From Corynebacterium sp. HMSC036D02 (GTDB lineage Bacteria > Actinomycetota > Actinomycetes > Mycobacteriales > Mycobacteriaceae), in NCBI RefSeq assembly GCF_001836165.1, contig NZ_KV827662.1, positions 1 through 64,000 of the forward strand: DNA of 64,000 bases, read 5' to 3'. Under the pieces are notes generated by a model. The model was not told where the DNA came from. It did no database searches and saw only the letters and a program-made list of their open reading frames with translations. Below are positions 16,174-24,979 of this stretch, piece by piece. The stretch's first letter is position 1. Every line of letters begins with the position of its first letter. The translations under genes and the position numbers were made by a program.

Positions 16174-17463
16174 ATGAAGAAGCCGTTTCTCCCCAGCTCG
16201 CTGCGTTCCGTCCGCCGCGGCGTTGTCGTCACCACCGCTGCCCTCGCACTGACCTTGGCAGGTTGCTCGTCGAGCGACGAGGGATCGTCGTCAAGCACTG
16301 GCTCCGATGCCTCCTCGACTGATGGTGACGGCCGCGGCCCCATCACCTTTGCCATGGGCAAGAACGATACCGACAAGATCACGCCCATCATCGAGGCATG
16401 GAACGCCGAGCACCCGGACGAGAAGGTCGAGCTCAAAGAGCTCGCCGGCGAGGCCGACGCTCAGCGCGAGACCCTCGTGCAATCCCTGCAGGCGGGCAAC
16501 TCCGACTACGACGTCATGGCGCTGGACGTGGTCTGGACCGCGGACTTCGCCGCTAACCAGTGGCTGGCACCGTTGACCGGTGACCTCGAGGTGGATACCT
16601 CCGGGCTGCTGGAGCCCACCGTGGAATCCGCCACCTACAACGACACCCTCTACGCGCTGCCGCAGAACACCAACGGCCAGCTGCTCTTCCGCAACACCGA
16701 GTTGGCGGAGAAGGCTCCGGAGAAGTTCGAGGACATCGCTTCTGCCTGCGAAGCTATTAAGGATGATGCTTCCTGCCTCACCACTCAGCTCAAGCAGTAC
16801 GAGGGCCTGACCGTCAACACCGCCGGCTTCATCGAGGGCTGGGGCGGCTCCATCTTGGATGACGAGGGCAACGTCGCCGTTGACTCCGACGAGGCCAAGG
16901 AAGGCCTACAGGCGCTTGTCGACGCCTACGAGGACGGCACCATCTCCAAGGACTCCACCGCCGCAACGGAGGAGGAGACCAACTTGGCCTTCACCGAGGG
17001 CAAGACCGCTTTTGCCATCAACTGGCCGTACATGTACACCAATGCCGAAGAGGCTGGCGTGAAGTTTGAGGTCCAGCCGCTGGTGGGCAAGGACGGCGTC
17101 GGTGTCTCCACCCTCGGTGGCTACAACAACGGCATCAACATCAACTCCGAGCACAAGGCTACGGCCTTGGACTTCATGAAGTTCATCATCAACGAGGAGA
17201 ACCAGAAGTCCTTCGCCGAGGCTTCCTTCCCGCCGGTACTGGCCTCCATCTACGACGATGAGTCCCTCGTCGAGGAGTTCCCGTACCTTCCGGCTCTCAA
17301 GGAGTCCCTGGAGAACGCCGCTCCGCGTCCGGTCTCCCCGTTCTACACCGCCATCTCCAAGGCCGTGCAGGATAACGCCTACGCGGCACTGACCGCTGAC
17401 AAGTCCGTCGATGACGCTACGAAGGACATGAAGGCAGCCATCGAGGCAGCCTCCCAGGGTTAA
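16174..17463 (+). CDS. tusE: Extracellular solute-binding lipoprotein of the trehalose-type importer
   Basis: Protein of 429 residues. Signal peptide with basic start (MKKPFLPSSLRSVRRG), hydrophobic core and lipobox LAGC near residue 29-32, then a Ser-rich linker. The mature part has the family 1 solute-binding pattern: ITFAMGKNDTDKITPIIEAWNAEHP, VQSLQAGNSDYDVMALDVVWTADFA, LPQNTNGQLLFRN, EGKTAFAINWPY and TLGGYNNGINI. ATG 16174 begins the signal peptide and AAAGG lies upstream; the in-frame frame to 16117 is not used. It captures sugar outside the membrane and hands it to the two permeases encoded next. Confidence 0.88.
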   Translation: MKKPFLPSSLRSVRRGVVVTTAALALTLAGCSSSDEGSSSSTGSDASSTDGDGRGPITFAMGKNDTDKITPIIEAWNAEHPDEKVELKELAGEADAQRETLVQSLQAGNSDYDVMALDVVWTADFAANQWLAPLTGDLEVDTSGLLEPTVESATYNDTLYALPQNTNGQLLFRNTELAEKAPEKFEDIASACEAIKDDASCLTTQLKQYEGLTVNTAGFIEGWGGSILDDEGNVAVDSDEAKEGLQALVDAYEDGTISKDSTAATEEETNLAFTEGKTAFAINWPYMYTNAEEAGVKFEVQPLVGKDGVGVSTLGGYNNGININSEHKATALDFMKFIINEENQKSFAEASFPPVLASIYDDESLVEEFPYLPALKESLENAAPRPVSPFYTAISKAVQDNAYAALTADKSVDDATKDMKAAIEAASQG

Positions 17464-17481
17464 TCTTCCCAGCGTGAAATG

Positions 17482-17525
17482 GGGGCGCGAGTAAGTCCAC
17501 GTGACTTGCCCGCGCCTCCTTCTTT
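17482..17525 (+). terminator. Likely terminator/attenuator after the binding-protein gene
   Basis: Outer arms GGGGCGCG (17482-17489) and CGCGCCTC (17511-17518), inner arms AAGTC (17493-17497) and GACTT (17503-17507), followed by CTTCTTTG. Placed between the binding protein and permease genes it may keep binding-protein mRNA in excess, as is common for such importers. Confidence 0.6.
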
Positions 17526-17623
17526 GATCTGGCTTTGTTCTAATGAATGTCTAAGCCACCCGCTATGATTTTCCCCAACCCCCGATAACCCCTCCCCCTA
17601 TAAATCAGAAAGGCAGGCACCGC

Positions 17624-18601
17624 ATGGCTGGAGCACCAGCTACCGCGCAGCCTCGCAGACAGTATCTGCGCGTTGCTGCGCTCATCGCACCGGCGCTGAT
17701 AGCGCTGGCCGTGGTCATCGGCTATCCCATCGTGCGCGCTGTGATGTTGTCCTTCCAGGGCAACAAGCGGCTTAACCCGACTACGGGTGTATTCGAGGAA
17801 GGCGCATTCGCAGGCCTCGAGAACTACCTGTACTGGATCACCAATCGCTGTATGTCTGCCACCGGCCAGGCCACCGCGTGCCCGGACGGCGTCATTGCCA
17901 CTGATTTCTGGCCCGCGCTCAAGATCACGCTCTTCTTCACCGTGGTCACGGTGACCCTGGAAACGATTTTGGGCATGTTCATGGCGCTGGTGATGAACGG
18001 CGAATACCGCGGTCGCGGTCTCGTGCGCGCGGCGGTGCTGGTCCCCTGGGCCATTCCCACCGCAGTCACTGCGAAGCTGTGGCAGTTCATGTTCGCGCCG
18101 GACGGCATCGTCAACGCGCTCATCGGCTCACGCATTGCGTGGACCACAGACCCGTTTTATGCCCGCCTCGCGGTCATCATCGCCGACGTGTGGAAGACAG
18201 CCCCGTTCATGGCGCTGCTCATCCTGGCGGGCCTGCAGATGATTCCGCGCGATGTCTATGACGCGGCCCGCGTGGACGGCGCCTCCCGCATCCAAACCTT
18301 CTTCACCATTACCCTGCCGCTGGTGCGGCCAGCACTCATGGTGGCTATCCTCTTCCGCACGCTGGACGCGCTGCGCATGTACGACCTGCCGGTCATCATG
18401 ATCTCCGCCTCTTCCAACTCGCCCACGGCCACCATTTCCCAGCTCGTCGTGGAGGACATGCGCCAGGGCCACTTCAACTCGGCCTCCGCGCTGTCCACCC
18501 TTATCTTCCTGCTTATCTTCACCGTCGCGTTCATCTTGGTGCGCTTCCTCGGCGCTGATGTCTCCGGTACTGCTCGCCAGAAGAAGGAGAAGAAGTCATG
18601 A
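17624..18601 (+). CDS. tusF: Sugar ABC transporter permease, MalF/UgpA type
   Basis: Protein of 325 residues with six predicted membrane segments, beginning VAALIALPALIALAVVIGYP-like and ending FLLIFTVAFILVRFL. The EAA loop that contacts the ATPase is DVYDAARVDGASRIQTFFTITLPLVRP (residues about 205-231). AAAGGCAGG precedes ATG 17624. The stop overlaps the next start (ATGA), so the two permeases are made together. Order after the binding protein matches tusF of C. glutamicum. Confidence 0.86.
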   Translation: MAGAPATAQPRRQYLRVAALIAPALIALAVVIGYPIVRAVMLSFQGNKRLNPTTGVFEEGAFAGLENYLYWITNRCMSATGQATACPDGVIATDFWPALKITLFFTVVTVTLETILGMFMALVMNGEYRGRGLVRAAVLVPWAIPTAVTAKLWQFMFAPDGIVNALIGSRIAWTTDPFYARLAVIIADVWKTAPFMALLILAGLQMIPRDVYDAARVDGASRIQTFFTITLPLVRPALMVAILFRTLDALRMYDLPVIMISASSNSPTATISQLVVEDMRQGHFNSASALSTLIFLLIFTVAFILVRFLGADVSGTARQKKEKKS

Positions 18602-19419
18602 AAAAGCTTGGCCACTACCTCGGCATCCTCTTCATCATGTTCTGGGGACTCGCGCCCTTCTACTGGATGGTTGTCACCGCCTTGCGGCACAAGTCCCATA
18701 CCTTCGACACCACCCCGTGGCCCACGCACGTAACCTTGGATAACTTCCGGGATGCACTGGCCACAGACAAGGGCAATGATTTCCTCAATGCCTTGGGCAA
18801 TTCCTTGATCATCTCTCTGGTCACGACCGCTGTGGCGGTCCTCATCGGCGTGTTCACCGCCTATGCACTGGCGCGCTATGACTTCCCGGGCAAAGGTATT
18901 GTCACCGGCATCATCCTGGCCGCCTCGATGTTCCCGGCCATCGCGTTGGTGACCCCGCTTTTCCAGCTCTTTGGCAACCTCGAGTGGATTGGCACCTACC
19001 GCGCGATGATCATCCCGAATATCTCCTTCGCGCTGCCCCTGACTGTCTACACGCTGCTGAGCTTCTTCCGTCAGCTGCCCTGGGAGCTGGAGGAGGCTGC
19101 CCGCGTGGACGGCGCTTCCCGCGGTCAGGCTTTCCGCCTCGTTCTCCTGCCCTTGGCTGCGCCGGCACTGTTTACCACGGCTATCATCGCCTTCATCACG
19201 ACGTGGAACGAGTTCATGCTGGCTAAGCAGCTCTCCACCACCGCCACTGAGCCGGTGACCGTAGCTATCGCGCGCTTCTCGGGTCCCTCAGCCTTCGAGT
19301 ACCCCTACGCCGCCACCATGGCTGCGGGCGCGCTGGTGACTGTTCCGCTCATCATCATGGTGCTCATCTTCCAGCACCGCATCGTCGCCGGCCTCACCGC
19401 CGGAGGTGTTAAGGCCTAA
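18598..19419 (+). CDS. tusG: Sugar ABC transporter permease, MalG/UgpE type
   Basis: Protein of 273 residues with six membrane segments, from LGILFIMFWGLAPFYWMVV to LVTVPLIIMVLIFQH. EAA loop: WELEEAARVDGASRGQAFRLVLLPLAAPA (about 160-190). Begins within the stop of the first permease (ATGA overlap) and its own TAA shares a base with the next ATG. Together with the first permease it forms the membrane channel of the importer. Confidence 0.87.
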   Translation: MKKLGHYLGILFIMFWGLAPFYWMVVTALRHKSHTFDTTPWPTHVTLDNFRDALATDKGNDFLNALGNSLIISLVTTAVAVLIGVFTAYALARYDFPGKGIVTGIILAASMFPAIALVTPLFQLFGNLEWIGTYRAMIIPNISFALPLTVYTLLSFFRQLPWELEEAARVDGASRGQAFRLVLLPLAAPALFTTAIIAFITTWNEFMLAKQLSTTATEPVTVAIARFSGPSAFEYPYAATMAAGALVTVPLIIMVLIFQHRIVAGLTAGGVKA

Positions 19420-19604
19420 TGCGCCGTGAACTGCTGTGGGACACCGCGCTGGGATTCGTTGGCTTCTTTGCCTTCCTGGCGCTGGTGCAAGCAGTCCTCA
19501 ATCTTTTTCACCCCTCCCCCGCCATCTGGCCGGGGCTCCTCGCGGGCACGCTGTGCCTAGCGGAGTATCTGCTGTGGCGGGCCAAACGGAAGGATCTCCG
19601 ATGA
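19419..19604 (+). CDS. Small membrane protein in the trehalose operon
   Basis: Protein of 61 residues with two membrane segments (ALGFVGFFAFLALVQAVLNLF and IWPGLLAGTLCLAEYLLW) and a basic end (RAKRKDLR). It is locked between the permease and the glycosidase by stop/start overlaps on both sides (TAATG and ATGA), so it is very likely translated. A small membrane protein of unknown role also occurs in the C. glutamicum tus cluster. Function unknown. Confidence 0.72.
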   Translation: MRRELLWDTALGFVGFFAFLALVQAVLNLFHPSPAIWPGLLAGTLCLAEYLLWRAKRKDLR

Positions 19605-21103
19605 CCTGGCACGATAACGCCATCTTCTACCAGGCCCTCGTGGGCTCGTACAAGGACACCCGCGGCGAAGGCGTTGGCACGCTGCGTGGAGTTATTGAGA
19701 AGCTGGACTACCTGAAGTGGCTCGGCGTGGATTGCCTGTGGCTCTCCCCTTTCTATGCCTCCCCGCTGCGCGATGACGGCTATGACATCGCCGACTACTA
19801 CTCCATCCACCCTGATTACGGCACGATGGAGGACTTTGACGAGCTCGTTGCCGAGCTCCATGCTCGCGGCATGCGCCTCATGACGGATTTGGCTTTCAAC
19901 CACACCTCCACCGACCATCCGTGGTTCCAGGCCTCGCGCACCGATCCGGAAGGCCCCTACGGCGACTATTACGTGTGGGGCGATGATCCCCTGCGCTACC
20001 CGGAGATCCGCATCATCTTCACCGATACGGAGACCTCGAATTGGGCGTGGGACCCGGAGCGCAAGCAGTACTATTTTCACCGCTTCTACTCGCACCAGCC
20101 GGACCTGAACTACGACAACCCGAAGGTCCACGAGGAAGTATTCAAAATTCTCTCCTTCTGGCTGGATAAGGGCGTGGACGGTTTCCGCCTCGACGCCATC
20201 GCGTACCTCTACGAACGCGATGGGCTAGGTGGCGAGTCCCTGCCGGAGACGGTCGAGTTTGTGGAGAAAGTCCGCGCCTTCATCGACGAGAATTACCCCG
20301 AGGCCATCATGATCGCGGAGGCCAACCAGCCACCCGAAGAAACCATGGAGTTCTATGGCACGGGCAATCGCTTCCACATGGTGTTCAACTTCCCTGTGAT
20401 GCCGCGGCTCTACCAAGCCCTCGCACTGGGGGACGCCACACCGGTCTACGACATCATGGCGGAACTTCCAGAGCTTCCCCAGGGCTGCCAGTGGGGCACC
20501 TTCCTGCGCAACCACGACGAGCTGACCCTCGAGATGGTCGACGAGGACCAGCGCGCGATCATGTATCAGCACTACCTGCCGGATGAGCAGATGCGTGCCC
20601 ACGTGGGCATCGCGCGGCGCCTTGCCCCGCTGTTGGGGAATGATTACCGCAAGATTGAGCTTTTTTATTCACTACTCATGACTCTGCCGGGCGCACCTTT
20701 CTTGTATTACGGCGATGAGATTGGCATGAACGATGCCCCTGAATTGCCCGACCGCGATGCCGTGCGCACACCCATGCAGTGGGAGCCTGGCGAGGGTGCA
20801 GGGTTCAGCACCTCTGCCCAGACGCGCCGGCCCATCGTCGGTGGCGTTGGAGTTTCGGTGGAAGAGCAGCTTGCCGACGACTCCTCGCTCCTCCACCGCC
20901 TCCGCGGCCTAATCCAGCAGCGTAAGGCGCATCCGGAACTCGGCACCGCGCCTTTCGAAGCCGTGGAAACCGGTCAGACGGGCGTGCTGGGATTCCAGCG
21001 CGGTGAGTTGTTGTGCCTGCACAACTTCACGGATCAGACCGTCGACCTGGGCCCTGTGGAGCTCGGGCCATATGGCTACGCCTGGCTGCCAGTTGAGGTC
21101 TAG
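19601..21103 (+). CDS. treS: GH13 alpha-glucosidase/trehalose synthase-like enzyme
   Basis: Protein of 500 residues, cytoplasmic (no signal). Sequence follows trehalose synthase (TreS) closely: WLSPFYASPLRDDGYDIADY, LMTDLAFNHTSTDHPWFQ, FYSHQPDLNYDNPKVHE, GVDGFRLDAIAYLYER with nucleophile D198, MIAEANQPPEE with acid/base E240, FLRNHDELTLEM with D306, and YYGDEIGMND. TreS interconverts maltose and trehalose. It lacks the C-terminal maltokinase of fused TreS-Pep2. The start overlaps the small membrane gene (ATGA), placing it in the importer operon, so imported sugar is the likely substrate. A second TreS elsewhere in the genome is possible, so specificity is not certain. Confidence 0.82.
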   Translation: MTWHDNAIFYQALVGSYKDTRGEGVGTLRGVIEKLDYLKWLGVDCLWLSPFYASPLRDDGYDIADYYSIHPDYGTMEDFDELVAELHARGMRLMTDLAFNHTSTDHPWFQASRTDPEGPYGDYYVWGDDPLRYPEIRIIFTDTETSNWAWDPERKQYYFHRFYSHQPDLNYDNPKVHEEVFKILSFWLDKGVDGFRLDAIAYLYERDGLGGESLPETVEFVEKVRAFIDENYPEAIMIAEANQPPEETMEFYGTGNRFHMVFNFPVMPRLYQALALGDATPVYDIMAELPELPQGCQWGTFLRNHDELTLEMVDEDQRAIMYQHYLPDEQMRAHVGIARRLAPLLGNDYRKIELFYSLLMTLPGAPFLYYGDEIGMNDAPELPDRDAVRTPMQWEPGEGAGFSTSAQTRRPIVGGVGVSVEEQLADDSSLLHRLRGLIQQRKAHPELGTAPFEAVETGQTGVLGFQRGELLCLHNFTDQTVDLGPVELGPYGYAWLPVEV

Positions 21104-21139
21104 AAGGCGCCGTGTTCCTCACCTCACATTTCGCGCTAG

Positions 21140-21156
21140 GTTAACTAAAAGTTAAC
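21140..21156. promoter_or_regulatory. Inverted repeat GTTAACT-AAA-AGTTAAC
   Basis: Perfect 7-bp arms with a 3-nt spacer, 40 nt upstream of a TATAGT -10 (21197-21202). Candidate operator for the small gene at 21265. Confidence 0.45.
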
Positions 21157-21168
21157 TCGCCGTGAACG

Positions 21169-21180
21169 AAAGCTAGCTTT
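21169..21180. promoter_or_regulatory. 12-bp palindrome AAAGCTAGCTTT
   Basis: Perfect palindrome between the upstream inverted repeat and the TATAGT box. It is followed by TGGGGG, not a T-run, so an operator is more likely than a terminator. Confidence 0.35.
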
Positions 21181-21196
21181 TGGGGGATTTTACCTA

Positions 21197-21202
21197 TATA
21201 GT
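21197..21202 (+). promoter_or_regulatory. -10 box TATAGT for the small gene at 21265
   Basis: TATAGT within an A/T-rich patch (CCTATATAGT). It gives a leader of about 55 nt that carries GAGAGG before ATG 21265. Confidence 0.45.
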
Positions 21203-21264
21203 TGGTTCAACCCCATGATGCGGACGGCCGCATCATTACGACAAGAAATAGAGAGGTGAGCCAA

Positions 21265-21528
21265 ATGAATACCCTGACCGGATTCCTTTCCGCCATCACT
21301 AACGAATTCAAGAGCGCCACCGGAATCAACCTTGACACGGTGCACTCGGCGCCGCTGGTGTCGCACATCGCCGAAGACCTGCTCAAGCACGGTCTCATCC
21401 CAGCCACCCACAAGGACATTGAAGAGTCCTACGCCACGCTCACGGGCACCTTCCCCAAGGAAGAGGATCTCGTAGACGCCGAACTCTTCCTCTACAGCCT
21501 GGGTTGGCTAGCCCCAACCTCCGAATAA
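21265..21528 (+). CDS. Small acidic conserved-looking protein, function unknown
   Basis: Protein of 87 residues, mostly helical and acidic, no membrane segment, no cysteine. ATG 21265 has GAGAGG about 9 nt upstream; the in-frame ATG at 21202 lies within the promoter region and is rejected. It is a single-gene unit, with its own promoter, two candidate operators and a strong terminator, so it is expressed separately from the trehalose operon. I do not recognise the family. Confidence 0.7.
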   Translation: MNTLTGFLSAITNEFKSATGINLDTVHSAPLVSHIAEDLLKHGLIPATHKDIEESYATLTGTFPKEEDLVDAELFLYSLGWLAPTSE

Positions 21529-21542
21529 AACCGCATAATCCA

Positions 21543-21580
21543 AGCCTCGCCCCAACACCCTAGGGGCGAGGCTTTTTATT
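21543..21580 (+). terminator. Strong Rho-independent terminator
   Basis: Perfect 11-bp stem AGCCTCGCCCC / GGGGCGAGGCT (21543-21553, 21563-21573) followed by TTTTATT. Confidence 0.92.
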
Positions 21581-21700
21581 GACCCCTACCGCCCAAACAC
21601 TCGAAAACCGCGGTCACTACACTGACAGCCATGCATCCAACACGCCGTTTGCGAGGAAACCCTCACCTTTCCCACCCCGCCTACCTGCACAAACGCAGGC

Positions 21701-21716
21701 TGTGAGGGAAATCACC
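21701..21716. promoter_or_regulatory. GlxR/CRP-like site upstream of accD1
   Basis: TGTGA-N6-TCACC matches the two half-sites of the corynebacterial GlxR (cAMP-CRP) consensus TGTGA-N6-TCACA at 9 of 10 fixed positions. Centred about 44 nt before the accD1 -10 box. FasR is another known regulator of this promoter in C. glutamicum, so the identity of the binding protein is open. Confidence 0.5.
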
Positions 21717-21751
21717 CGCTTGCCGCTATACATTCCTATACAAAACTTCTC

Positions 21752-21757
21752 TACACT
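21752..21757 (+). promoter_or_regulatory. -10 box of accD1 (leaderless layout)
   Basis: TACACT, 8 nt before ATG 21766; no Shine-Dalgarno in the gap. Confidence 0.55.
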
Positions 21758-21765
21758 GTCGAAAC

Positions 21766-23379
21766 ATGACTATTTCCTCACATTTGTCGGAGCTTGATTC
21801 CCTGAGCGCCGACACCACCGCAGGCAAGATCGCTGAACTGAAGAGGCGTCGCGAAGCAGCGGCGCAGCCCATGGGCGAAAAAGCCCACGAAAAGGTCCAC
21901 GCCCAGGGCCGCCTCACGGCTCGGGAACGCTTGGACTACCTCCTCGATGAAGGTTCCTTCGTAGAAACCGACATGCTCGCCGTGCACCGCACCACGGACT
22001 TCGGGATGGGCAAGAAGCGCCCGCTGACCGATGGCATCGTCACCGGCTGGGGCACCATCGACGGCCGCGAGGTCTGCATCTTCTCCCAAGACGGAACCGT
22101 CTTCGGCGGTGCGCTCGGCGAGGTCTACGGCGAGAAGATGATCAAGATCATGGAGCTGTCCATCACCACCGGCCGCCCGCTCATTGGCTTGTACGAGGGC
22201 GCCGGCGCTCGCATCCAGGATGGCGCCGTGTCCCTGGACTGGATTGCCAAGACCTTCTACCAGAACGTCAAGGCCTCCGGCGTCGTCCCGCAGATCTCCG
22301 TCATCATGGGCGCTTGCGCCGGCGGCAACGCCTACTCCCCCGCGCTGACCGACTTCGTGGTGATGGTGGATGAGAAGTCCAAGATGTTCGTGACCGGACC
22401 GGACGTCATCAAGACCGTCACCGGCGAAGAAGTCAGTCAGGAAGAACTCGGCGGCGCTGGCGTCCACATGCACAAGTCCGGCACCTCGCACTACACCGCT
22501 TCGAGCGACGAAGAAGCGCTCGATTGGGTCCACGATCTGCTGACCTACCTGCCCTCTAACAACCGGCAGCTGACCCCGGTTGAGCCCTACGAAGACCTGG
22601 GCGAAGAAACCGCCGACGACCTCATGCTGGATGAGATCATCCCGGACTCCCCGAACCAGCCCTATGACGTCAAGGAGGTCATCGAGGCCCTCACCGATGA
22701 CGGCGACTTCCTAGAGATCCAGGCCGATCGCGCCGATAACGTGGTCACCGCTTTCGGGCGCATCGAGGGCCGCACTGTTGGTTTCGTTGCCAACCAGCCC
22801 CAGGTCTTTGCCGGCTGCCTCGACATCGATTCTTCAGAGAAAGCCGCGCGTTTCGTGCGCACCTGCGATGCCTTCAACATCCCCATCATCATGCTGGTCG
22901 ACGTCCCCGGCTTCCTTCCCGGTGCCGACCAAGAGCATGACGGCATCCTGCGCCGCGGCGCCAAGCTCCTCTACGCCTACGCCGAAGCCACCGTCCCGAA
23001 GATCACTGTCACCCTGCGCAAGGCCTACGGCGGCGCCTACTGCGTGATGGGTTCCAAGGGCCTGGGGGCGGACGTCAACCTGGCATGGCCCACTGCCCAG
23101 ATCGCGGTCATGGGTGCTGCCGGCGCCGTCGGTTTTATCTACCGCAAGGAGATCAAGGCCGCCCACGAGAAGGGCCTCGACGTGGCTGAGCTGACCAAAT
23201 CCTTCGAGCGCGAATACGAAGACCACATGCTCAACCCGTATAAGGCAGCGGAGCGCGGGCTTATCGACGCCGTCATTCTCCCCTCCGAAACCCGCAGTGC
23301 AATCGCCAAAAACTTGCGCTTCTTCACGGACAAGAATGTTGCGCGCCCCTCGCGAAAGCACGGAAACATCCCGCTCTAG
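21766..23379 (+). CDS. accD1: Acyl-CoA carboxylase carboxyltransferase (beta) subunit AccD1/DtsR1
   Basis: Protein of 537 residues that transfers CO2 from biotin on AccBC to acetyl- or propionyl-CoA. Both crotonase-fold halves are intact: N-terminal oxyanion region [21 protein letters not shown] and C-terminal [18 protein letters not shown], with [17 protein letters not shown] between. The C-terminal KHGNIPL is typical. Full length compared with AccD5/DtsR1. First gene of accD1-accD2-accE. In C. glutamicum this subunit serves fatty-acid synthesis and links to glutamate secretion (DtsR). Confidence 0.95.
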   Translation: MTISSHLSELDSLSADTTAGKIAELKRRREAAAQPMGEKAHEKVHAQGRLTARERLDYLLDEGSFVETDMLAVHRTTDFGMGKKRPLTDGIVTGWGTIDGREVCIFSQDGTVFGGALGEVYGEKMIKIMELSITTGRPLIGLYEGAGARIQDGAVSLDWIAKTFYQNVKASGVVPQISVIMGACAGGNAYSPALTDFVVMVDEKSKMFVTGPDVIKTVTGEEVSQEELGGAGVHMHKSGTSHYTASSDEEALDWVHDLLTYLPSNNRQLTPVEPYEDLGEETADDLMLDEIIPDSPNQPYDVKEVIEALTDDGDFLEIQADRADNVVTAFGRIEGRTVGFVANQPQVFAGCLDIDSSEKAARFVRTCDAFNIPIIMLVDVPGFLPGADQEHDGILRRGAKLLYAYAEATVPKITVTLRKAYGGAYCVMGSKGLGADVNLAWPTAQIAVMGAAGAVGFIYRKEIKAAHEKGLDVAELTKSFEREYEDHMLNPYKAAERGLIDAVILPSETRSAIAKNLRFFTDKNVARPSRKHGNIPL

Positions 23380-23425
23380 GCCGCGCTCGGATCAAGCACA
23401 GATTAGTGCAGAAGAAGCACTGTAT

Positions 23426-23431
23426 TACACT
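23426..23431 (+). promoter_or_regulatory. -10 box of accD2 (leaderless layout)
   Basis: TACACT, 8 nt before ATG 23440, the same hexamer and spacing as for accD1, so accD2 has its own promoter. Confidence 0.55.
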
Positions 23432-23439
23432 AGTGTCCC

Positions 23440-24771
23440 ATGACTGACTTGAAGACGACCGCTGGCAAGATCGAGGACCTGAGCTCCAAGCTCACCGAGT
23501 CCCGGGCGCCGCAGGGCGAAGTCCCGGCGGCCCGCAGCGCCATCGAGGCGCTCTTTGACGCCGGTTCCTTCGTAGAGACTGACGCGCTTGCTCGCCACCG
23601 CTCCACCGAGTTCGGCCGCGAGCACATCCGCCCTTACACCGATGGCGTCGTCACCGGCTTCGGCACCGTCGATGGCCGCAAGGTCTGCGCCTATGCGCAG
23701 GACGCCTCGCTGTTCGACGGCACCATGGGCGAGGTCTATGGCGAAAAGGTCACCAAGCTCTATGACTTGGCCATTAAGACCGGCGTGCCCATCGTCGCAC
23801 TCGTCGCCAGCGACAAGCCCCGCACCCAGGAGGGCATTGTCTCCTCCGCCATGCAGGCCCGCATCCTTGCCCGCGCCACCACCGCTTCCGGCCTCATCCC
23901 GCAGGTCACGGCGGTCTACGCGGACTCCAAGGAGGCCTCGCTGGTGGCCGCGCTGTCCGATGTCGTCATCGCTCCGGACGGTGACCTGCAGGCGCACGGG
24001 GAGCACGAGGTGAACGTCGCCAAGCGCGTGCTCTCCTACCTGCCCTCCAATAACCGTGCTGCAGCTCCCCGCACCGAGGCCACCATCGTTTCGGGTTCGG
24101 TGGAAGACAACATCAGCGAGGCCGACCACGCGCTCGATGTCCTCGTGGGCGATGACGGCGCCGTCGATCTCGCCGACGTGGTCACCGCCACTTGTGAGGA
24201 TGTCTTCGAGCTCGGTGCCCAGGTGCGCGGTGTCTTCACCGGCTTCGGCCGCGTGGAGGGCCGCACGGTGGGCATCATCGCCAACCGCGACTCCTTCGAC
24301 GCGGAAGCTGCCGCTAAGGCCGCGCGTTTCATCCGCCTCTGCGATGCCTTCAACACCCCCATCATCGAGTTCGTCGACACTCCGGCGCTGGACGTGGAGA
24401 AGGCAGCGCTGGCCAAGCTCGTGCACGCCTACTCCGCGGCGAGCGTGGGAAAGATCAGTGTCATCGTCCGCCGCGCGCACGGCACCGGATACATCGCCTT
24501 CGGTTCCAAGGAGCTCGGCGCGGACCTGTCCTATGCGTGGCCGACCGCCGAGATCGCCGTGGCCGATGCCCCTGCGCTGGCCGCCGAGCTGGAGCTGAGT
24601 GAGGAGGAGGCCGCCGCCTACCTCACCCCGTACCAGGCCGCTGAGCGTGGTCTCGTCGATTCTGTCATTACCCCGGCAGCCACCCGCGGTTCCCTCATTG
24701 AGGGCCTGCGCCTGCTGGATCGCAAGATTATTCCGACTCTGCCGAAGAAACACGGCAATATCGTTTTGTAG
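23440..24771 (+). CDS. accD2: Divergent acyl-CoA carboxylase carboxyltransferase subunit AccD2/DtsR2
   Basis: Protein of 443 residues, a paralogue of the upstream AccD1 but about 95 residues shorter. Where AccD1 has [16 protein letters not shown] and [14 protein letters not shown], this protein has ALVASDKPRTQEGIVS and TAVYADSKEASLVAAL, so the N-terminal glycine-rich oxyanion loop is lost. The C-terminal loop is changed from [13 protein letters not shown] to RAHGTGYIAFGSK. Ends KKHGNIVL like AccD1. In C. glutamicum AccD2 is needed with AccD3 for mycolic acid synthesis; the sequence suggests a structural or specificity role rather than a full catalytic site. Followed by accE. Confidence 0.88.
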   Translation: MTDLKTTAGKIEDLSSKLTESRAPQGEVPAARSAIEALFDAGSFVETDALARHRSTEFGREHIRPYTDGVVTGFGTVDGRKVCAYAQDASLFDGTMGEVYGEKVTKLYDLAIKTGVPIVALVASDKPRTQEGIVSSAMQARILARATTASGLIPQVTAVYADSKEASLVAALSDVVIAPDGDLQAHGEHEVNVAKRVLSYLPSNNRAAAPRTEATIVSGSVEDNISEADHALDVLVGDDGAVDLADVVTATCEDVFELGAQVRGVFTGFGRVEGRTVGIIANRDSFDAEAAAKAARFIRLCDAFNTPIIEFVDTPALDVEKAALAKLVHAYSAASVGKISVIVRRAHGTGYIAFGSKELGADLSYAWPTAEIAVADAPALAAELELSEEEAAAYLTPYQAAERGLVDSVITPAATRGSLIEGLRLLDRKIIPTLPKKHGNIVL

Positions 24772-24780
24772 AGGTTTCCT

Positions 24781-24975
24781 ATGACCGCTTCCCTGTTTAC
24801 CGTTCTCAACGGCAACCCCACCGATGCTGAGGTGGCGGCCCTGACCACGGTGCTCAGCCAGCTCGACTCCGAGGCGCGCGCCAAGGCCGCCGATACCCGC
24901 TCCGAGCGCGACCTGTGGGGCCAGCCGGGCGACGTGTTTAACCCGTCCGCCTTCCGCAACGTCCGCTACTACTAA
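24781..24975 (+). CDS. accE: Acyl-CoA carboxylase epsilon subunit
   Basis: Protein of 64 residues. N-terminus LFTVLNGNPTDAEVAALTTVLSQL and C-terminus DLWGQPGDVFNPSAFRNVRYY are the two conserved parts of actinobacterial AccE/AccE5 epsilon subunits, which stabilise the AccA-AccD complex. GAGG precedes ATG 24781. Starts 9 nt after accD2 and ends 4 nt before maf, so all are cotranscribed. Confidence 0.93.
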   Translation: MTASLFTVLNGNPTDAEVAALTTVLSQLDSEARAKAADTRSERDLWGQPGDVFNPSAFRNVRYY

Positions 24976-24979
24976 GCAC

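Noticed and set aside
16049..17623. Sugar importer considered as a maltose (MalEFGK) system
   Set aside because: Not excluded, but gene order ATPase-binding protein-MalF-MalG and the coupled TreS-like gene fit the corynebacterial trehalose system better.
21132..21157. Possible DtxR box around TAGGTTAACTAAAAGTTAA
   Set aside because: Only about 11 of 19 positions fit the DtxR consensus; the inverted repeat is better described on its own.
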